Source: Enterobacter sp. SA187 (GTDB lineage: Bacteria; Pseudomonadota; Gammaproteobacteria; Enterobacterales; Enterobacteriaceae). From it: a stretch of DNA of 64,000 nt. The notes under the pieces were generated by a model, which was not told where the DNA came from, did not search any database, and was given only the letters and a program-made list of their open reading frames with translations. Within the stretch, counting starts at the first letter, position 1; each line of letters begins with the position of its first letter. Below, piece after piece: positions 56,419 through 64,000 of the stretch. The DNA lies in NCBI RefSeq assembly GCF_001888805.2, contig NZ_CP019113.1, positions 1 through 64,000 of the forward strand, read 5' to 3'. Made by a program: the position numbers and the translations under genes.

Positions 56419-56850
56419 ATGACTGATTTACGCCTGCCCTATTCCGAACTCAGCCCGGAGGCATATAACGGCCTCATTCAGACCAGCCAGGCACTGGAGC
56501 GCAGCGCTACCGACAAACCGCTGCTGGAGCTGGTTTATTTACGTGTGTCGCAGATCAACGGCTGCGCGTTTTGTCTGGAGATGCACAGCAAAGCGCTGCG
56601 TAAAACCGGCACCGACCAGAGCAAACTTGATGCACTGGCAGGCTGGCATATCAGCCCGCATTTCAGCGCGAAGGAAAAAGCCGCGCTGGGCTGGGCGGAG
56701 TCGCTGACGCACATCTCCACGACCCATGCGGGGGATGATGTTTATCAGCCCATGCTGGAACATTTTAGCGCTCAGGAAATCAGCGATCTGACCTTCGCCA
56801 TCAGCCTGATGAATGCCTTTAACCGTCTCGCCATCGCTATGCGCATGTAA
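56419..56850 (+). CDS. AhpD-like carboxymuconolactone decarboxylase family protein
   Basis: 143 residues from the ATG at 56419, spaced well from the AACGAGGAG before it; the ATG at 56413 is too close. The redox motif NGCAFCLEMHSK (CxxCxxxH) is that of AhpD-like alkylhydroperoxidases. The rest is the all-helical CMD fold (VYLRVSQING, KLDALAGWHISPHFSAKEKA). It probably has peroxidase or thiol-dependent activity. It is divergent from the MocR regulator. Confidence 0.9.
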   Translation: MTDLRLPYSELSPEAYNGLIQTSQALERSATDKPLLELVYLRVSQINGCAFCLEMHSKALRKTGTDQSKLDALAGWHISPHFSAKEKAALGWAESLTHISTTHAGDDVYQPMLEHFSAQEISDLTFAISLMNAFNRLAIAMRM

Positions 56851-56910
56851 TTTAGCGACAAAAATCCCTTCCCCGCTGAGTTCTTCAGCGGGATGAAATT
56901 GATCTAAAAA

Positions 56911-56958
56911 TTCCTGGATATTGTGTGGTTGATAATCTTTATAACTACATCTAGTATT
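56911..56958 (+). promoter_or_regulatory. NrdR-like box pair upstream of nrdH
   Basis: TTCCTGGATATTGTGT (56911-56926) and AACTACATCTAGTATT (56943-56958) resemble NrdR boxes (ACACWATATATWGTGT). Their starts are 32 bp apart, three helical turns, which NrdR requires. They lie 75-120 bp before nrdH. NrdR represses when dATP is high; Fur control is also known for this operon but no clear Fur box is picked here. Confidence 0.55.
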
Positions 56959-57031
56959 TCCTTAAGCAAGTGACACACAACCCGGCGCGATTTTTCGCGT
57001 CGTCCCGCTATCTTAGATGGAAATACGAATC

Positions 57032-57277
57032 ATGCGCATTACTATTTACACTCGAAATGACTGTGTGCAGTGCCATGCGACAAAACGCGCCATGGAAAGC
57101 CGTGGCGTGGCGTTCGATTTGGTGAATGTGGACCTGGTGCCGGAGGCGGCAGATGAACTGCGCGCGCTGGGATTCCGCCAGTTGCCGGTAGTGATCGCCG
57201 GTGACACCCGCTGGTCCGGCTTTCGCCCCGATATGATTAACCGTCTGGGCAGCGCCCCCCGCGTCGCCAGCGCATGA
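57032..57277 (+). CDS. nrdH: NrdH glutaredoxin-like redoxin
   Basis: 81 residues, like E. coli NrdH: MRITIYTRNDCVQCHATKRA with the CVQC active site and WSGFRPDMINRL. It reduces NrdEF and is itself reduced by thioredoxin reductase. The ATG at 57032 is used by homology; no strong Shine-Dalgarno is seen. It overlaps nrdI by 4 bp. Confidence 0.96.
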   Translation: MRITIYTRNDCVQCHATKRAMESRGVAFDLVNVDLVPEAADELRALGFRQLPVVIAGDTRWSGFRPDMINRLGSAPRVASA

Positions 57278-57684
57278 GCACCCTCGTCTACTTCTCCAGC
57301 AGCTCGGAGAATACGCACCGCTTTATCACCCGCCTGGGACTGCCCGCTGTGCGTATTCCCCTGGATGAGCGTGAGCGGATCCAGGTAGACGAGCCCTATA
57401 TCCTGGTGGTGCCGAGCTACGGCGGCGGCGGAACCGCAGGCGCGGTGCCGCGTCAGGTGATCCGCTTTTTAAACGATGCGCATAACCGGGCCTTGATCCG
57501 CGGCGTGATCGCCGCCGGTAACCGCAATTTTGGCGAGGCTTATGGCCGTGCGGGGGATGTCATCGCGCAAAAATGCAGCGTGCCGCATCTGTACCGTTTT
57601 GAGCTGATGGGTACGCCGCGTGACATCATAAATGTGCGAAAAGGAGTGAGCGAATTTTGGCAACGACAACCGCAGAACGCGTAA
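57274..57684 (+). CDS. nrdI: NrdI flavodoxin-like activator
   Basis: 136 residues, with LVYFSSSSENTHRF at the N-terminus (FMN phosphate loop), VPSYGGGGTAGAVPRQVI and GNRNFGEAYGRAGDV. NrdI delivers oxidant for the Mn-tyrosyl cofactor in NrdF. It overlaps nrdE by 28 bp, an arrangement also seen in E. coli. Confidence 0.96.
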   Translation: MSTLVYFSSSSENTHRFITRLGLPAVRIPLDERERIQVDEPYILVVPSYGGGGTAGAVPRQVIRFLNDAHNRALIRGVIAAGNRNFGEAYGRAGDVIAQKCSVPHLYRFELMGTPRDIINVRKGVSEFWQRQPQNA

Positions 57685-59801
57685 TGCAGGCCTCCACGGA
57701 CTATCACGCGCTGAACGCCATGCTGAATCTGTACGATAAAGCGGGCCGCATCCAGTTTGAAAAAGATCATCAGGCGGTGGACGCGTTCTATACCGCCCAC
57801 GTGCTGCCTAACACTGTGACCTTTGCGGATCAGAACAGCCGCCTGGATTATCTGGTTGCAGAGGGCTATTACGATGACAGCGTACTGGCGCGCTACGATC
57901 GCGCCTTCGTGATCGGCCTGTTTGAGACGGCGCACGCCAGCGGTTTTCGTTTCCAGACTTTCCTTGGCGCCTGGAAGTATTACACCAGCTACACGCTGAA
58001 AACCTTCGACGGCAAACGCTATCTGGAACACTTTGAGGATCGGGTGGTGATGGTGGCGCTGACGCTGGCGCAGGGTGATGAGCAACTCGCGCAGCAGTTG
58101 ACGCAGGAGATCCTCGCCGGACGCTTCCAGCCCGCAACGCCGACTTTTCTCAACTGCGGCAAAATGCAGCGCGGTGAGCTGGTCTCCTGCTTCCTGCTGC
58201 GTATCGAAGACAATATGGAGTCGATTGGCCGGGCGGTGAATTCCGCGCTCCAGCTCTCCAAACGCGGCGGCGGCGTGGCGTTTTTGCTCTCTAACCTGCG
58301 GGAAGCAGGCGCGCCCATTAAGCGCATTGAAAACCAGTCCTCCGGCGTTATTCCGGTGATGAAAATGCTGGAAGATGCGTTCTCTTATGCCAATCAGCTT
58401 GGCGCGCGCCAGGGCGCGGGGGCGGTCTATCTGCACGCCCATCACCCGGATATTCTGCGTTTTCTGGATACCAAACGGGAAAACGCCGACGAAAAAATTC
58501 GTATTAAAACCCTTTCCCTAGGCGTGGTGATCCCGGATATCACCTTCCAGCTGGCGAAAGACAATGCGCAGATGGCGCTGTTTTCTCCCTATGACGTAGC
58601 GCGTATTTACGGCAAGCCGTTCGGGGATGTGGCGATCAGCGAGCACTACCATGAGATGGTGGCCGACGATCGTATTCGTAAAACGTACATCAACGCGCGC
58701 GATTTTTTCCAGCTGCTGGCGGAGATCCAATTCGAGTCCGGTTACCCGTACATCATGTATGAAGACACGGTTAACCGCGCCAACCCGATTGCCGGGCGCA
58801 TCAACATGAGCAATCTGTGCTCGGAGATTTTGCAGGTCAACAGCGCGTCGGAATACGATGAAAACCTGGATTACGCGCAGACCGGGCGGGATATCTCCTG
58901 CAATCTGGGCTCGCTTAACATCGCCCATACCATGGACTCCCCTGATTTTGGCCGCACGGTGGAAACGGCGGTGCGCGGTCTGACGGCGGTGTCGGACATG
59001 AGCCATATCCGCTCGGTGCCATCCATTGAAAACGGCAATGCCGCATCCCACGCCATCGGCCTCGGGCAGATGAACCTGCACGGTTATCTGGCGCGGGAAG
59101 GCATACTCTATGGCAGCGAAGAAGGCATTGATTTCACCAATCTCTATTTTTACACCATCACCTGGCACGCGCTGCATACCTCAATGATGATCGCCCGCGA
59201 GCGTGGCCAGCGTTTTGCCGGATTTGAGCGCTCCCGCTACGCCAGCGGCGAATACTTCACGCCCTATCTGGAAGAAGAGTGGCAGCCGAAAACCGAAAAA
59301 GTGCGCACACTCTTTGCCCGCGCGGGCATTGTGCTGCCGACGCGCGCCATGTGGCAGCAGTTGCGCGACGATGTGATGCGCCACGGTATCTACAATCAAA
59401 ATTTGCAGGCGGTGCCGCCGACCGGATCGATCTCCTATATCAACCATGCCACCTCCAGCATTCACCCGATTGTGTCGAAAATCGAGATCCGCAAAGAGGG
59501 TAAAACCGGGCGCGTGTACTACCCTGCCCCCTTTATGACCAATGACAATCTGGCGATGTATCAGGATGCCTACGAGATCGGGCCGGAAAAAATTATTGAT
59601 ACCTACGCCGCCGCCACGCGCCATGTCGATCAGGGGCTGTCGCTGACGCTGTTCTTCCCGGATACCGCCACCACGCGCGACATCAATCGCGCACAGATTT
59701 ATGCGTGGAAGAAAGGCATCAAGACGCTGTATTACATCCGCCTGCGCCAGCTGGCGCTGGAAGGCACCGAAATTGAAGGCTGCGTGTCATGCGCGCTGTA
59801 A
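57657..59801 (+). CDS. nrdE: Class Ib ribonucleotide reductase large subunit
   Basis: 714 residues from a TTG start, as in E. coli (MATTTAE). ATPTFLNCGKMQRGELVSCF, SKRGGGVAFLLSNLREAG, NLCSEILQVNSASEYDENLD and ISCNLGSLNIAHTMDSPDFG carry the active-site Cys and Asn-Cys-Glu set; the C-terminal GCVSCAL holds the redox pair for NrdH. It reduces ribonucleoside diphosphates, mainly in iron-poor or oxidative conditions. The TTG lies within nrdI, a translationally coupled start. Confidence 0.97.
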   Translation: MATTTAERVMQASTDYHALNAMLNLYDKAGRIQFEKDHQAVDAFYTAHVLPNTVTFADQNSRLDYLVAEGYYDDSVLARYDRAFVIGLFETAHASGFRFQTFLGAWKYYTSYTLKTFDGKRYLEHFEDRVVMVALTLAQGDEQLAQQLTQEILAGRFQPATPTFLNCGKMQRGELVSCFLLRIEDNMESIGRAVNSALQLSKRGGGVAFLLSNLREAGAPIKRIENQSSGVIPVMKMLEDAFSYANQLGARQGAGAVYLHAHHPDILRFLDTKRENADEKIRIKTLSLGVVIPDITFQLAKDNAQMALFSPYDVARIYGKPFGDVAISEHYHEMVADDRIRKTYINARDFFQLLAEIQFESGYPYIMYEDTVNRANPIAGRINMSNLCSEILQVNSASEYDENLDYAQTGRDISCNLGSLNIAHTMDSPDFGRTVETAVRGLTAVSDMSHIRSVPSIENGNAASHAIGLGQMNLHGYLAREGILYGSEEGIDFTNLYFYTITWHALHTSMMIARERGQRFAGFERSRYASGEYFTPYLEEEWQPKTEKVRTLFARAGIVLPTRAMWQQLRDDVMRHGIYNQNLQAVPPTGSISYINHATSSIHPIVSKIEIRKEGKTGRVYYPAPFMTNDNLAMYQDAYEIGPEKIIDTYAAATRHVDQGLSLTLFFPDTATTRDINRAQIYAWKKGIKTLYYIRLRQLALEGTEIEGCVSCAL

Positions 59802-59811
59802 GGAGAAAAGG

Positions 59812-60774
59812 ATGAGCCGTTTATCCCGCGTCAGTGCGGTTAACTGGAACAAGATCCAGGACGATAAAGATCTGGAAGTGTGGAACCGCCTGACCAGCAA
59901 TTTCTGGCTGCCGGAGAAAGTGCCGTTGTCTAACGACATTCCCGCCTGGCAGACGCTGAACCAGGCCGAGCAGCAGCTTACCATCCGCGTGTTTACCGGC
60001 CTGACGCTGCTCGATACCATCCAGAATACCGTGGGCGCGCCGGCGCTGATGGCGGATGCGCTGACGCCCCATGAAGAGGCGGTGTTGTCGAACGTCAGCT
60101 TTATGGAGGCGGTACATGCCCGCTCTTACAGCTCGATTTTCTCGACGCTGTGTCAGACCAAAGATGTCGATGCCGCCTATGCCTGGAGCGAGGAAAACGC
60201 GCCGCTGCAACGCAAAGCACAGCTGATCCTCGAGCAGTACGCCGCCGATGCGCCGCTGAAGAAGAAAATCGCCAGCGTCTTTCTGGAATCCTTCCTGTTT
60301 TATTCCGGCTTCTGGCTGCCGATGTATTTTTCCAGCCGCGGCAAGCTGACCAATACCGCCGATCTTATCCGGCTGATTATCCGTGACGAAGCGGTACACG
60401 GTTATTACATCGGTTATAAATACCAGAAGGGCCTCGAAAAAGTCGACGAAACAGAGCGCGAGTCGTTAAAGCTTTTTGCGCTGGATCTGCTGATGGATCT
60501 CTACGACAACGAGCTGGCCTATACCGCGGATTTATACGGCGGCACCGGCCTTGAAGCGGATGTGCAGGCTTTTCTTTGTTACAACGCTAACAAGGCGCTG
60601 ATGAACCTCGGCTATGAAGCATTGTTCCCGCCGGAAATGGCTGATGTGAATCCGGCGATCCTTGCGGCGCTGTCGCCCAACGGCGATGAAAACCATGACT
60701 TTTTCTCCGGTTCAGGCTCGTCTTATGTGATGGGTAAAGCGGTGGAAACCACCGACGAAGACTGGGATTTTTAA
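59812..60774 (+). CDS. nrdF: Class Ib ribonucleotide reductase small subunit
   Basis: 320 residues from the ATG at 59812, preceded by AAGGAGAAAAGG. Metal ligand motifs: SFMEAVHARSYSSIF, FLESFLFYSGFW and IRDEAVHGYYIGYKYQ with the tyrosyl radical region. It carries the Mn2 (or Fe2) tyrosyl cofactor; it ends TDEDWDF, the peptide that docks to NrdE. A hairpin at 60786-60811 ends the operon. Confidence 0.97.
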   Translation: MSRLSRVSAVNWNKIQDDKDLEVWNRLTSNFWLPEKVPLSNDIPAWQTLNQAEQQLTIRVFTGLTLLDTIQNTVGAPALMADALTPHEEAVLSNVSFMEAVHARSYSSIFSTLCQTKDVDAAYAWSEENAPLQRKAQLILEQYAADAPLKKKIASVFLESFLFYSGFWLPMYFSSRGKLTNTADLIRLIIRDEAVHGYYIGYKYQKGLEKVDETERESLKLFALDLLMDLYDNELAYTADLYGGTGLEADVQAFLCYNANKALMNLGYEALFPPEMADVNPAILAALSPNGDENHDFFSGSGSSYVMGKAVETTDEDWDF

Positions 60775-60785
60775 TCCTCTCCTCT

Positions 60786-60811
60786 CCGGGAAATATTTCC
60801 GTATTTCCCGG
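60786..60811 (+). terminator. Hairpin after nrdF
   Basis: CCGGGAAAT and ATTTCCCGG form a perfect 9-bp stem with an 8-nt loop, 12 bp after the nrdF stop codon. No long T-run follows, but AATATTTCC-type repeats continue to about 60870. Confidence 0.6.
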
Positions 60812-61033
60812 ATGGATATTTCATAATATTTCCGTTTTCATCACACGAATATTTCCCTGTGAACTACACTGCTCCCAACTAATTCCTTTCACCTGAAGCT
60901 TCCCGTTTCAGGTACCATTTCACGTGCTTTTCAAAAAAAATATCACTTTGTAAGACTCGCTCTCAGCCCTTATATCATGGGAAATGCCGCCAGATGCGCT
61001 TCGGCAATTTCCGTGCCAGCTGGCATTTGAGGG

Positions 61034-61061
61034 TTGTCACAGAATCTGAGTATGTTAGGGT
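61034..61061 (+). promoter_or_regulatory. proU P2-like osmotic promoter
   Basis: TTGTCA (61034-61039) and TAGGGT (61056-61061) with a 16-bp spacer match the E. coli proU P2 core, including the surrounding GAATCTGAGTATGTTAGGGT. The rest of 60812-61129 is AT-rich and contains upstream elements where H-NS acts in E. coli; no gene is present in that stretch. Confidence 0.8.
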
Positions 61062-61129
61062 ATAGCCCGCTCATTATTTCCATCAGGAACTGTATTGATA
61101 TAAATAAATAACGGGAACTCATTTATTGC

Positions 61130-62332
61130 ATGGCAATTAAACTCGAAATTAAAAATCTCTATAAAATATTTGGTGAGCATCCACAGCGAGCTTTCAAATA
61201 TATCGAAAAAGGATTTTCGAAAGAACAGATACTGGAAAAAACAGGGCTATCGCTTGGCGTCATTGACGCCAGTCTGGCCATTGAAGAAGGCGAGATTTTC
61301 GTCATCATGGGATTATCTGGTTCAGGTAAATCGACCATGGTTCGCCTTCTCAATCGCCTGATTGAACCCACCCGCGGGCAGGTGCTGATTGACGGCGAAG
61401 ACATCGCCAAAATATCAGACGCCGCACTCCGCGAGGTGCGCAGGAAAAAGATCGCGATGGTCTTCCAGTCATTTGCGCTGATGCCGCATATGACGGTACT
61501 GGATAATACCGCCTTCGGTATGGAATTAGCGGGCGTGCCCGCCGCTGAACGCCAGACCAAAGCGCTGGACGCGTTGCGTCAGGTGGGGCTGGAAAATTAT
61601 GCCCATTCGTATCCGGATGAACTCTCTGGCGGTATGCGTCAGCGTGTCGGTCTGGCGCGCGCATTAGCCATTAATCCTGATATTTTATTAATGGACGAGG
61701 CCTTCTCAGCGCTCGATCCGCTTATCCGCACGGAAATGCAGGATGAGCTGGTAAAATTACAGGCGAAACATCAGCGTACCATTGTCTTTATTTCCCACGA
61801 TCTGGATGAAGCCATGCGTATCGGCGATCGCATTGCCATTATGCAAAATGGCAAAGTGGTGCAGGTCGGTACGCCCGATGAAATTCTCAATAATCCGGCC
61901 AATGATTATGTCCGCACCTTCTTCCGCGGCGTGGATATTAGTCAGGTGTTCAGCGCCAAAGATATTGCCCGTCGTACTCAGGCGGGTCTGATCCGTAAAA
62001 CGCCTGGTTTCGGCCCGCGCTCGGCGCTGAAATTATTGCAGGATGAAGATCGTGATTACGGTTACGTCATCGAGCGCGGAAATAAATTTGTCGGCATTGT
62101 CTCTGTTGATTCCCTGAAAACGGCGCTGAGCCAGAATCTGGGTATCGATGCGGCGTTACTGGAGTCCCCCGCTGCGGTGGAAGCCGAAACGCCGCTCAGC
62201 GAACTGCTCTCCCTTGTCGGACAGGCGCCCTGCGCCGTACCGGTAGTGGGTGAGGAGCAACAGTATATGGGCAGCATCTCCAAAGGTGCGCTGCTCAGGG
62301 CTTTAGATCGCGATGGGGTGAACAATGGCTGA
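61130..62332 (+). CDS. proV: Glycine betaine/proline ABC transporter ATPase ProV
   Basis: 400 residues, same as E. coli ProV. Walker A GLSGSGKST, signature LSGGMRQRVGLARAL, Walker B ILLMDEAFSALD, H-loop FISHDLDEAM, and two C-terminal CBS domains (from about residue 275). It powers uptake of compatible solutes under high osmolarity. Starts MAIKLEIKNLYKIFGEHPQR; overlaps proW by 8 bp. Confidence 0.97.
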   Translation: MAIKLEIKNLYKIFGEHPQRAFKYIEKGFSKEQILEKTGLSLGVIDASLAIEEGEIFVIMGLSGSGKSTMVRLLNRLIEPTRGQVLIDGEDIAKISDAALREVRRKKIAMVFQSFALMPHMTVLDNTAFGMELAGVPAAERQTKALDALRQVGLENYAHSYPDELSGGMRQRVGLARALAINPDILLMDEAFSALDPLIRTEMQDELVKLQAKHQRTIVFISHDLDEAMRIGDRIAIMQNGKVVQVGTPDEILNNPANDYVRTFFRGVDISQVFSAKDIARRTQAGLIRKTPGFGPRSALKLLQDEDRDYGYVIERGNKFVGIVSVDSLKTALSQNLGIDAALLESPAAVEAETPLSELLSLVGQAPCAVPVVGEEQQYMGSISKGALLRALDRDGVNNG

Positions 62333-63386
62333 TCAATCTAATCCGTGGGGCAGCGAACCGGCTGCCGACAGCGCCGCACAGTCCGCAGATGCATGGGGCA
62401 GCCCGTCAGGGGCGCCAGCCGATGGCGGCGGTACAGACTGGCTTTCCAGCGCGCCGCCTGCGCCGGAGCATTTCAATATTATGGATCCCTTCCATAAGTC
62501 GCTGATCCCACTCGACAGCTGGGTGACGCAGGGTATCGACTGGGTGGTGGTGCATTTCCGCCCGCTGTTCCAGGGCATTCGCGTGCCGGTGGATTATATC
62601 CTCAGCGCCTTCCAGCAATTGCTGCTGGGTATGCCTGCGCCGGTGGCGATTGTTATTTTCGCGCTGATCGCCTGGCAGATGTCGAGCCTCAGCATGGGCG
62701 TGGCGACGCTGATTTCATTAGTTGCCATCGGCGCTATCGGCGCCTGGTCGCAGGCGATGATCACCCTGGCGCTGGTGCTGACCGCGCTGCTGTTCTGCAT
62801 GATCATCGGCCTGCCGCTGGGGATCTGGCTGGCGCGCAGTCAGCGGGCGGCGAAGATCATTCGCCCGCTGCTGGACGCCATGCAGACCACACCGGCGTTC
62901 GTGTATCTGGTGCCTATCGTCATGCTGTTCGGTATCGGTAACGTGCCCGGCGTGGTGGTGACCATTATCTTCGCCCTGCCGCCGATTGTGCGTCTGACAA
63001 TCCTCGGCATTAACCAGGTACCGGCGGATCTGATCGAAGCTTCGCGCTCTTTCGGCGCCAGCCCGCGGCAGATGCTGTTCAAAGTTCAGCTACCGCTGGC
63101 GATGCCCACCATTATGGCGGGCGTGAACCAGACGCTGATGCTGGCCCTTTCCATGGTGGTGATCGCCTCGATGATCGCCGTTGGCGGGTTGGGTCAGATG
63201 GTGCTGCGCGGTATCGGTCGTCTTGATATGGGCCTGGCCACCGTCGGCGGCGTCGGGATCGTCATCCTCGCCATTATTCTTGACCGTCTGACCCAGGCCG
63301 TGGGTCGCGACTCCCGCAGTCGTGGCAACCGCCGCTGGTATCAGACCGGCCCGCTGGGTCTGCTGACCCGTCCGTTCAGTAAGTGA
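62325..63386 (+). CDS. proW: Glycine betaine/proline ABC transporter permease ProW
   Basis: 353 residues. A hydrophilic N-terminal tail (MADQSNPWGSEPAADSAAQS) of about 65 residues precedes the membrane domain, as in E. coli; then membrane segments and the EAA-type loop (IEASRSFGASPRQMLFKVQL). It forms the channel with ProV and ProX. Confidence 0.96.
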   Translation: MADQSNPWGSEPAADSAAQSADAWGSPSGAPADGGGTDWLSSAPPAPEHFNIMDPFHKSLIPLDSWVTQGIDWVVVHFRPLFQGIRVPVDYILSAFQQLLLGMPAPVAIVIFALIAWQMSSLSMGVATLISLVAIGAIGAWSQAMITLALVLTALLFCMIIGLPLGIWLARSQRAAKIIRPLLDAMQTTPAFVYLVPIVMLFGIGNVPGVVVTIIFALPPIVRLTILGINQVPADLIEASRSFGASPRQMLFKVQLPLAMPTIMAGVNQTLMLALSMVVIASMIAVGGLGQMVLRGIGRLDMGLATVGGVGIVILAIILDRLTQAVGRDSRSRGNRRWYQTGPLGLLTRPFSK

Positions 63387-63392
63387 TCCTGT

Positions 63393-63423
63393 TGCCCGGC
63401 GGCGCTACGCCTGCCGGGCCTGA
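63393..63423. repeat. REP-like palindrome between proW and proX
   Basis: TGCCCGGCGGCGCTACGCCT followed by GCCGGGCCTGA is the typical enterobacterial REP form, an imperfect GC-rich hairpin in a 62-bp intergenic gap. It may stabilise the upstream mRNA. Confidence 0.75.
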
Positions 63424-63448
63424 CTAATGTTTAGCTTGAGGAACAACG

Positions 63449-64000
63449 ATGCGACAGAATGTAATCATTGCCACAGCGTTTGCCAGCCTTATCTCCACCA
63501 GCGCTTTCGCCGCCGATCTGCCGGGTAAAGGCATTACCGTACAACCGATCCAGAGCACCATCTCCGAAGAAAGCTTCCAGACGCAGCTGGTCAGCCGCGC
63601 GCTGGAAAAGCTCGGCTACACCGTGAATAAGCCGAGCGAAGTGGATTACAACGTTGGCTATACCTCCATTGCCTCCGGTGATGCCACCTTTACCGCCGTT
63701 AACTGGCAGCCGCTGCATGACGATATGTATGCCGCAGCGGGCGGCGATAAGAAGTTTTACCGCGAAGGGGTGTTTGTTACCGGCGCGGCCCAGGGTTATC
63801 TGATCGACAAAAAAACCGCTGAAAAATATCACATCACCAATATTGAACAGCTGAAAGATCCGAAGATCGCGAAGCTGTTCGACAGCAATGGCGACGGTAA
63901 AGCCGACATGATGGGCTGCACGCCAGGCTGGGGCTGCGAGGCGGTGATCAACCACCAGAACGAGGCCTATAAGCTGGCGGATACCGTGACCGTGAACCAC
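63449..64000 (+). CDS. proX: Glycine betaine-binding periplasmic protein ProX (partial)
   Basis: 184 codons are present before the window ends. Signal peptide MRQNVIIATAFASLISTSAF then AADLPGKGITVQPIQSTISE, SEVDYNVGYTSIASGDATFT and a CTPGWGCEAVINH segment with the Cys pair. It delivers betaine and proline betaine to ProVW. A GAGGAAC upstream acts as Shine-Dalgarno. Confidence 0.96.
   Translation, partial: MRQNVIIATAFASLISTSAFAADLPGKGITVQPIQSTISEESFQTQLVSRALEKLGYTVNKPSEVDYNVGYTSIASGDATFTAVNWQPLHDDMYAAAGGDKKFYREGVFVTGAAQGYLIDKKTAEKYHITNIEQLKDPKIAKLFDSNGDGKADMMGCTPGWGCEAVINHQNEAYKLADTVTVNH

Overview
The window is chromosome of a member of the Enterobacteriaceae. Gene order and protein sequences from yqaE through alaE, ygaC, ygaM, nrdHIEF and proVWX match the Escherichia coli ssrA-proU neighbourhood. 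A complete tnaC-tnaA-tnaB operon predicts an indole-positive organism. Enterobacter, Leclercia, Kosakonia or a relative would fit, but the genus cannot be fixed from this sequence alone.

1-17,663: the early, lysis and integration half of a lambdoid prophage; the structural genes lie to the left, outside the window. On the minus strand, reading right to left, are cro, a YmfL/CII-like regulator, a replication initiator with in-gene iterons, a phage adenine methyltransferase, a small LexA-like HTH protein, a TGT/DpdA-like protein, a RusA resolvase, a KilAC antirepressor, a DUF968 protein, a Q antiterminator, two holin-like membrane proteins, an R-type endolysin, nested Rz/Rz1, an HNH nuclease and the start of the terminase small subunit. 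On the plus strand, cI, a probable pL operon, excisionase and integrase run up to an attachment site that is the 3' end of ssrA (tmRNA). Four copies of a 16-bp operator flank cI in an OR/OL arrangement. Accessory ('moron') genes sit in the usual places: an NDT/TIR-like gene between Q and the lysis genes, secreted and membrane proteins near HNH/terminase, and an AT-rich membrane protein before xis.

17,664-25,830: an efflux island. A divergent TetR regulator with a long palindromic operator controls an SmvA-like MFS pump, a periplasmic adaptor lipoprotein and an RND pump; a MipA/OmpV outer-membrane protein and a small AraC-type activator follow. 26,087-28,607: a periplasmic metallo-beta-lactamase-fold hydrolase with a divergent LysR regulator, then the lipocalin Blc. 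28,851-32,445: a small Cys-rich protein and the tna operon with its tnaC leader peptide and a CRP site.

32,627-44,656: a two-partner secretion locus of CDI type. It has a CdiB/FhaC transporter, an HlyC-type lysine acyltransferase and a 2,788-residue CdiA-like filamentous protein, followed directly by four tandem paralogous lipoprotein genes. 44,728-50,897 holds a TylF-type methyltransferase, a membrane diguanylate cyclase, an orphan Dcm methylase, a chemoreceptor and yqaE. 52,029-53,436 is a compact AT-rich type VI secretion cassette (zinc-protease-like protein, lipoprotein, Hcp) inserted between alaE and ygaC, next to an IS1-family remnant. From 54,132 on are ygaC, ygaM, a MocR regulator with a divergent AhpD-like gene, the manganese ribonucleotide reductase operon nrdHIEF with NrdR-like boxes, and the osmoprotectant transporter proVWX (proX cut by the window end).

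The most interesting candidates are the acyltransferase-CdiA-lipoprotein array locus, the Hcp/metalloprotease/lipoprotein cassette, the NDT-like and TGT-like genes in the prophage, and two repeated hairpin elements in the prophage immunity region.
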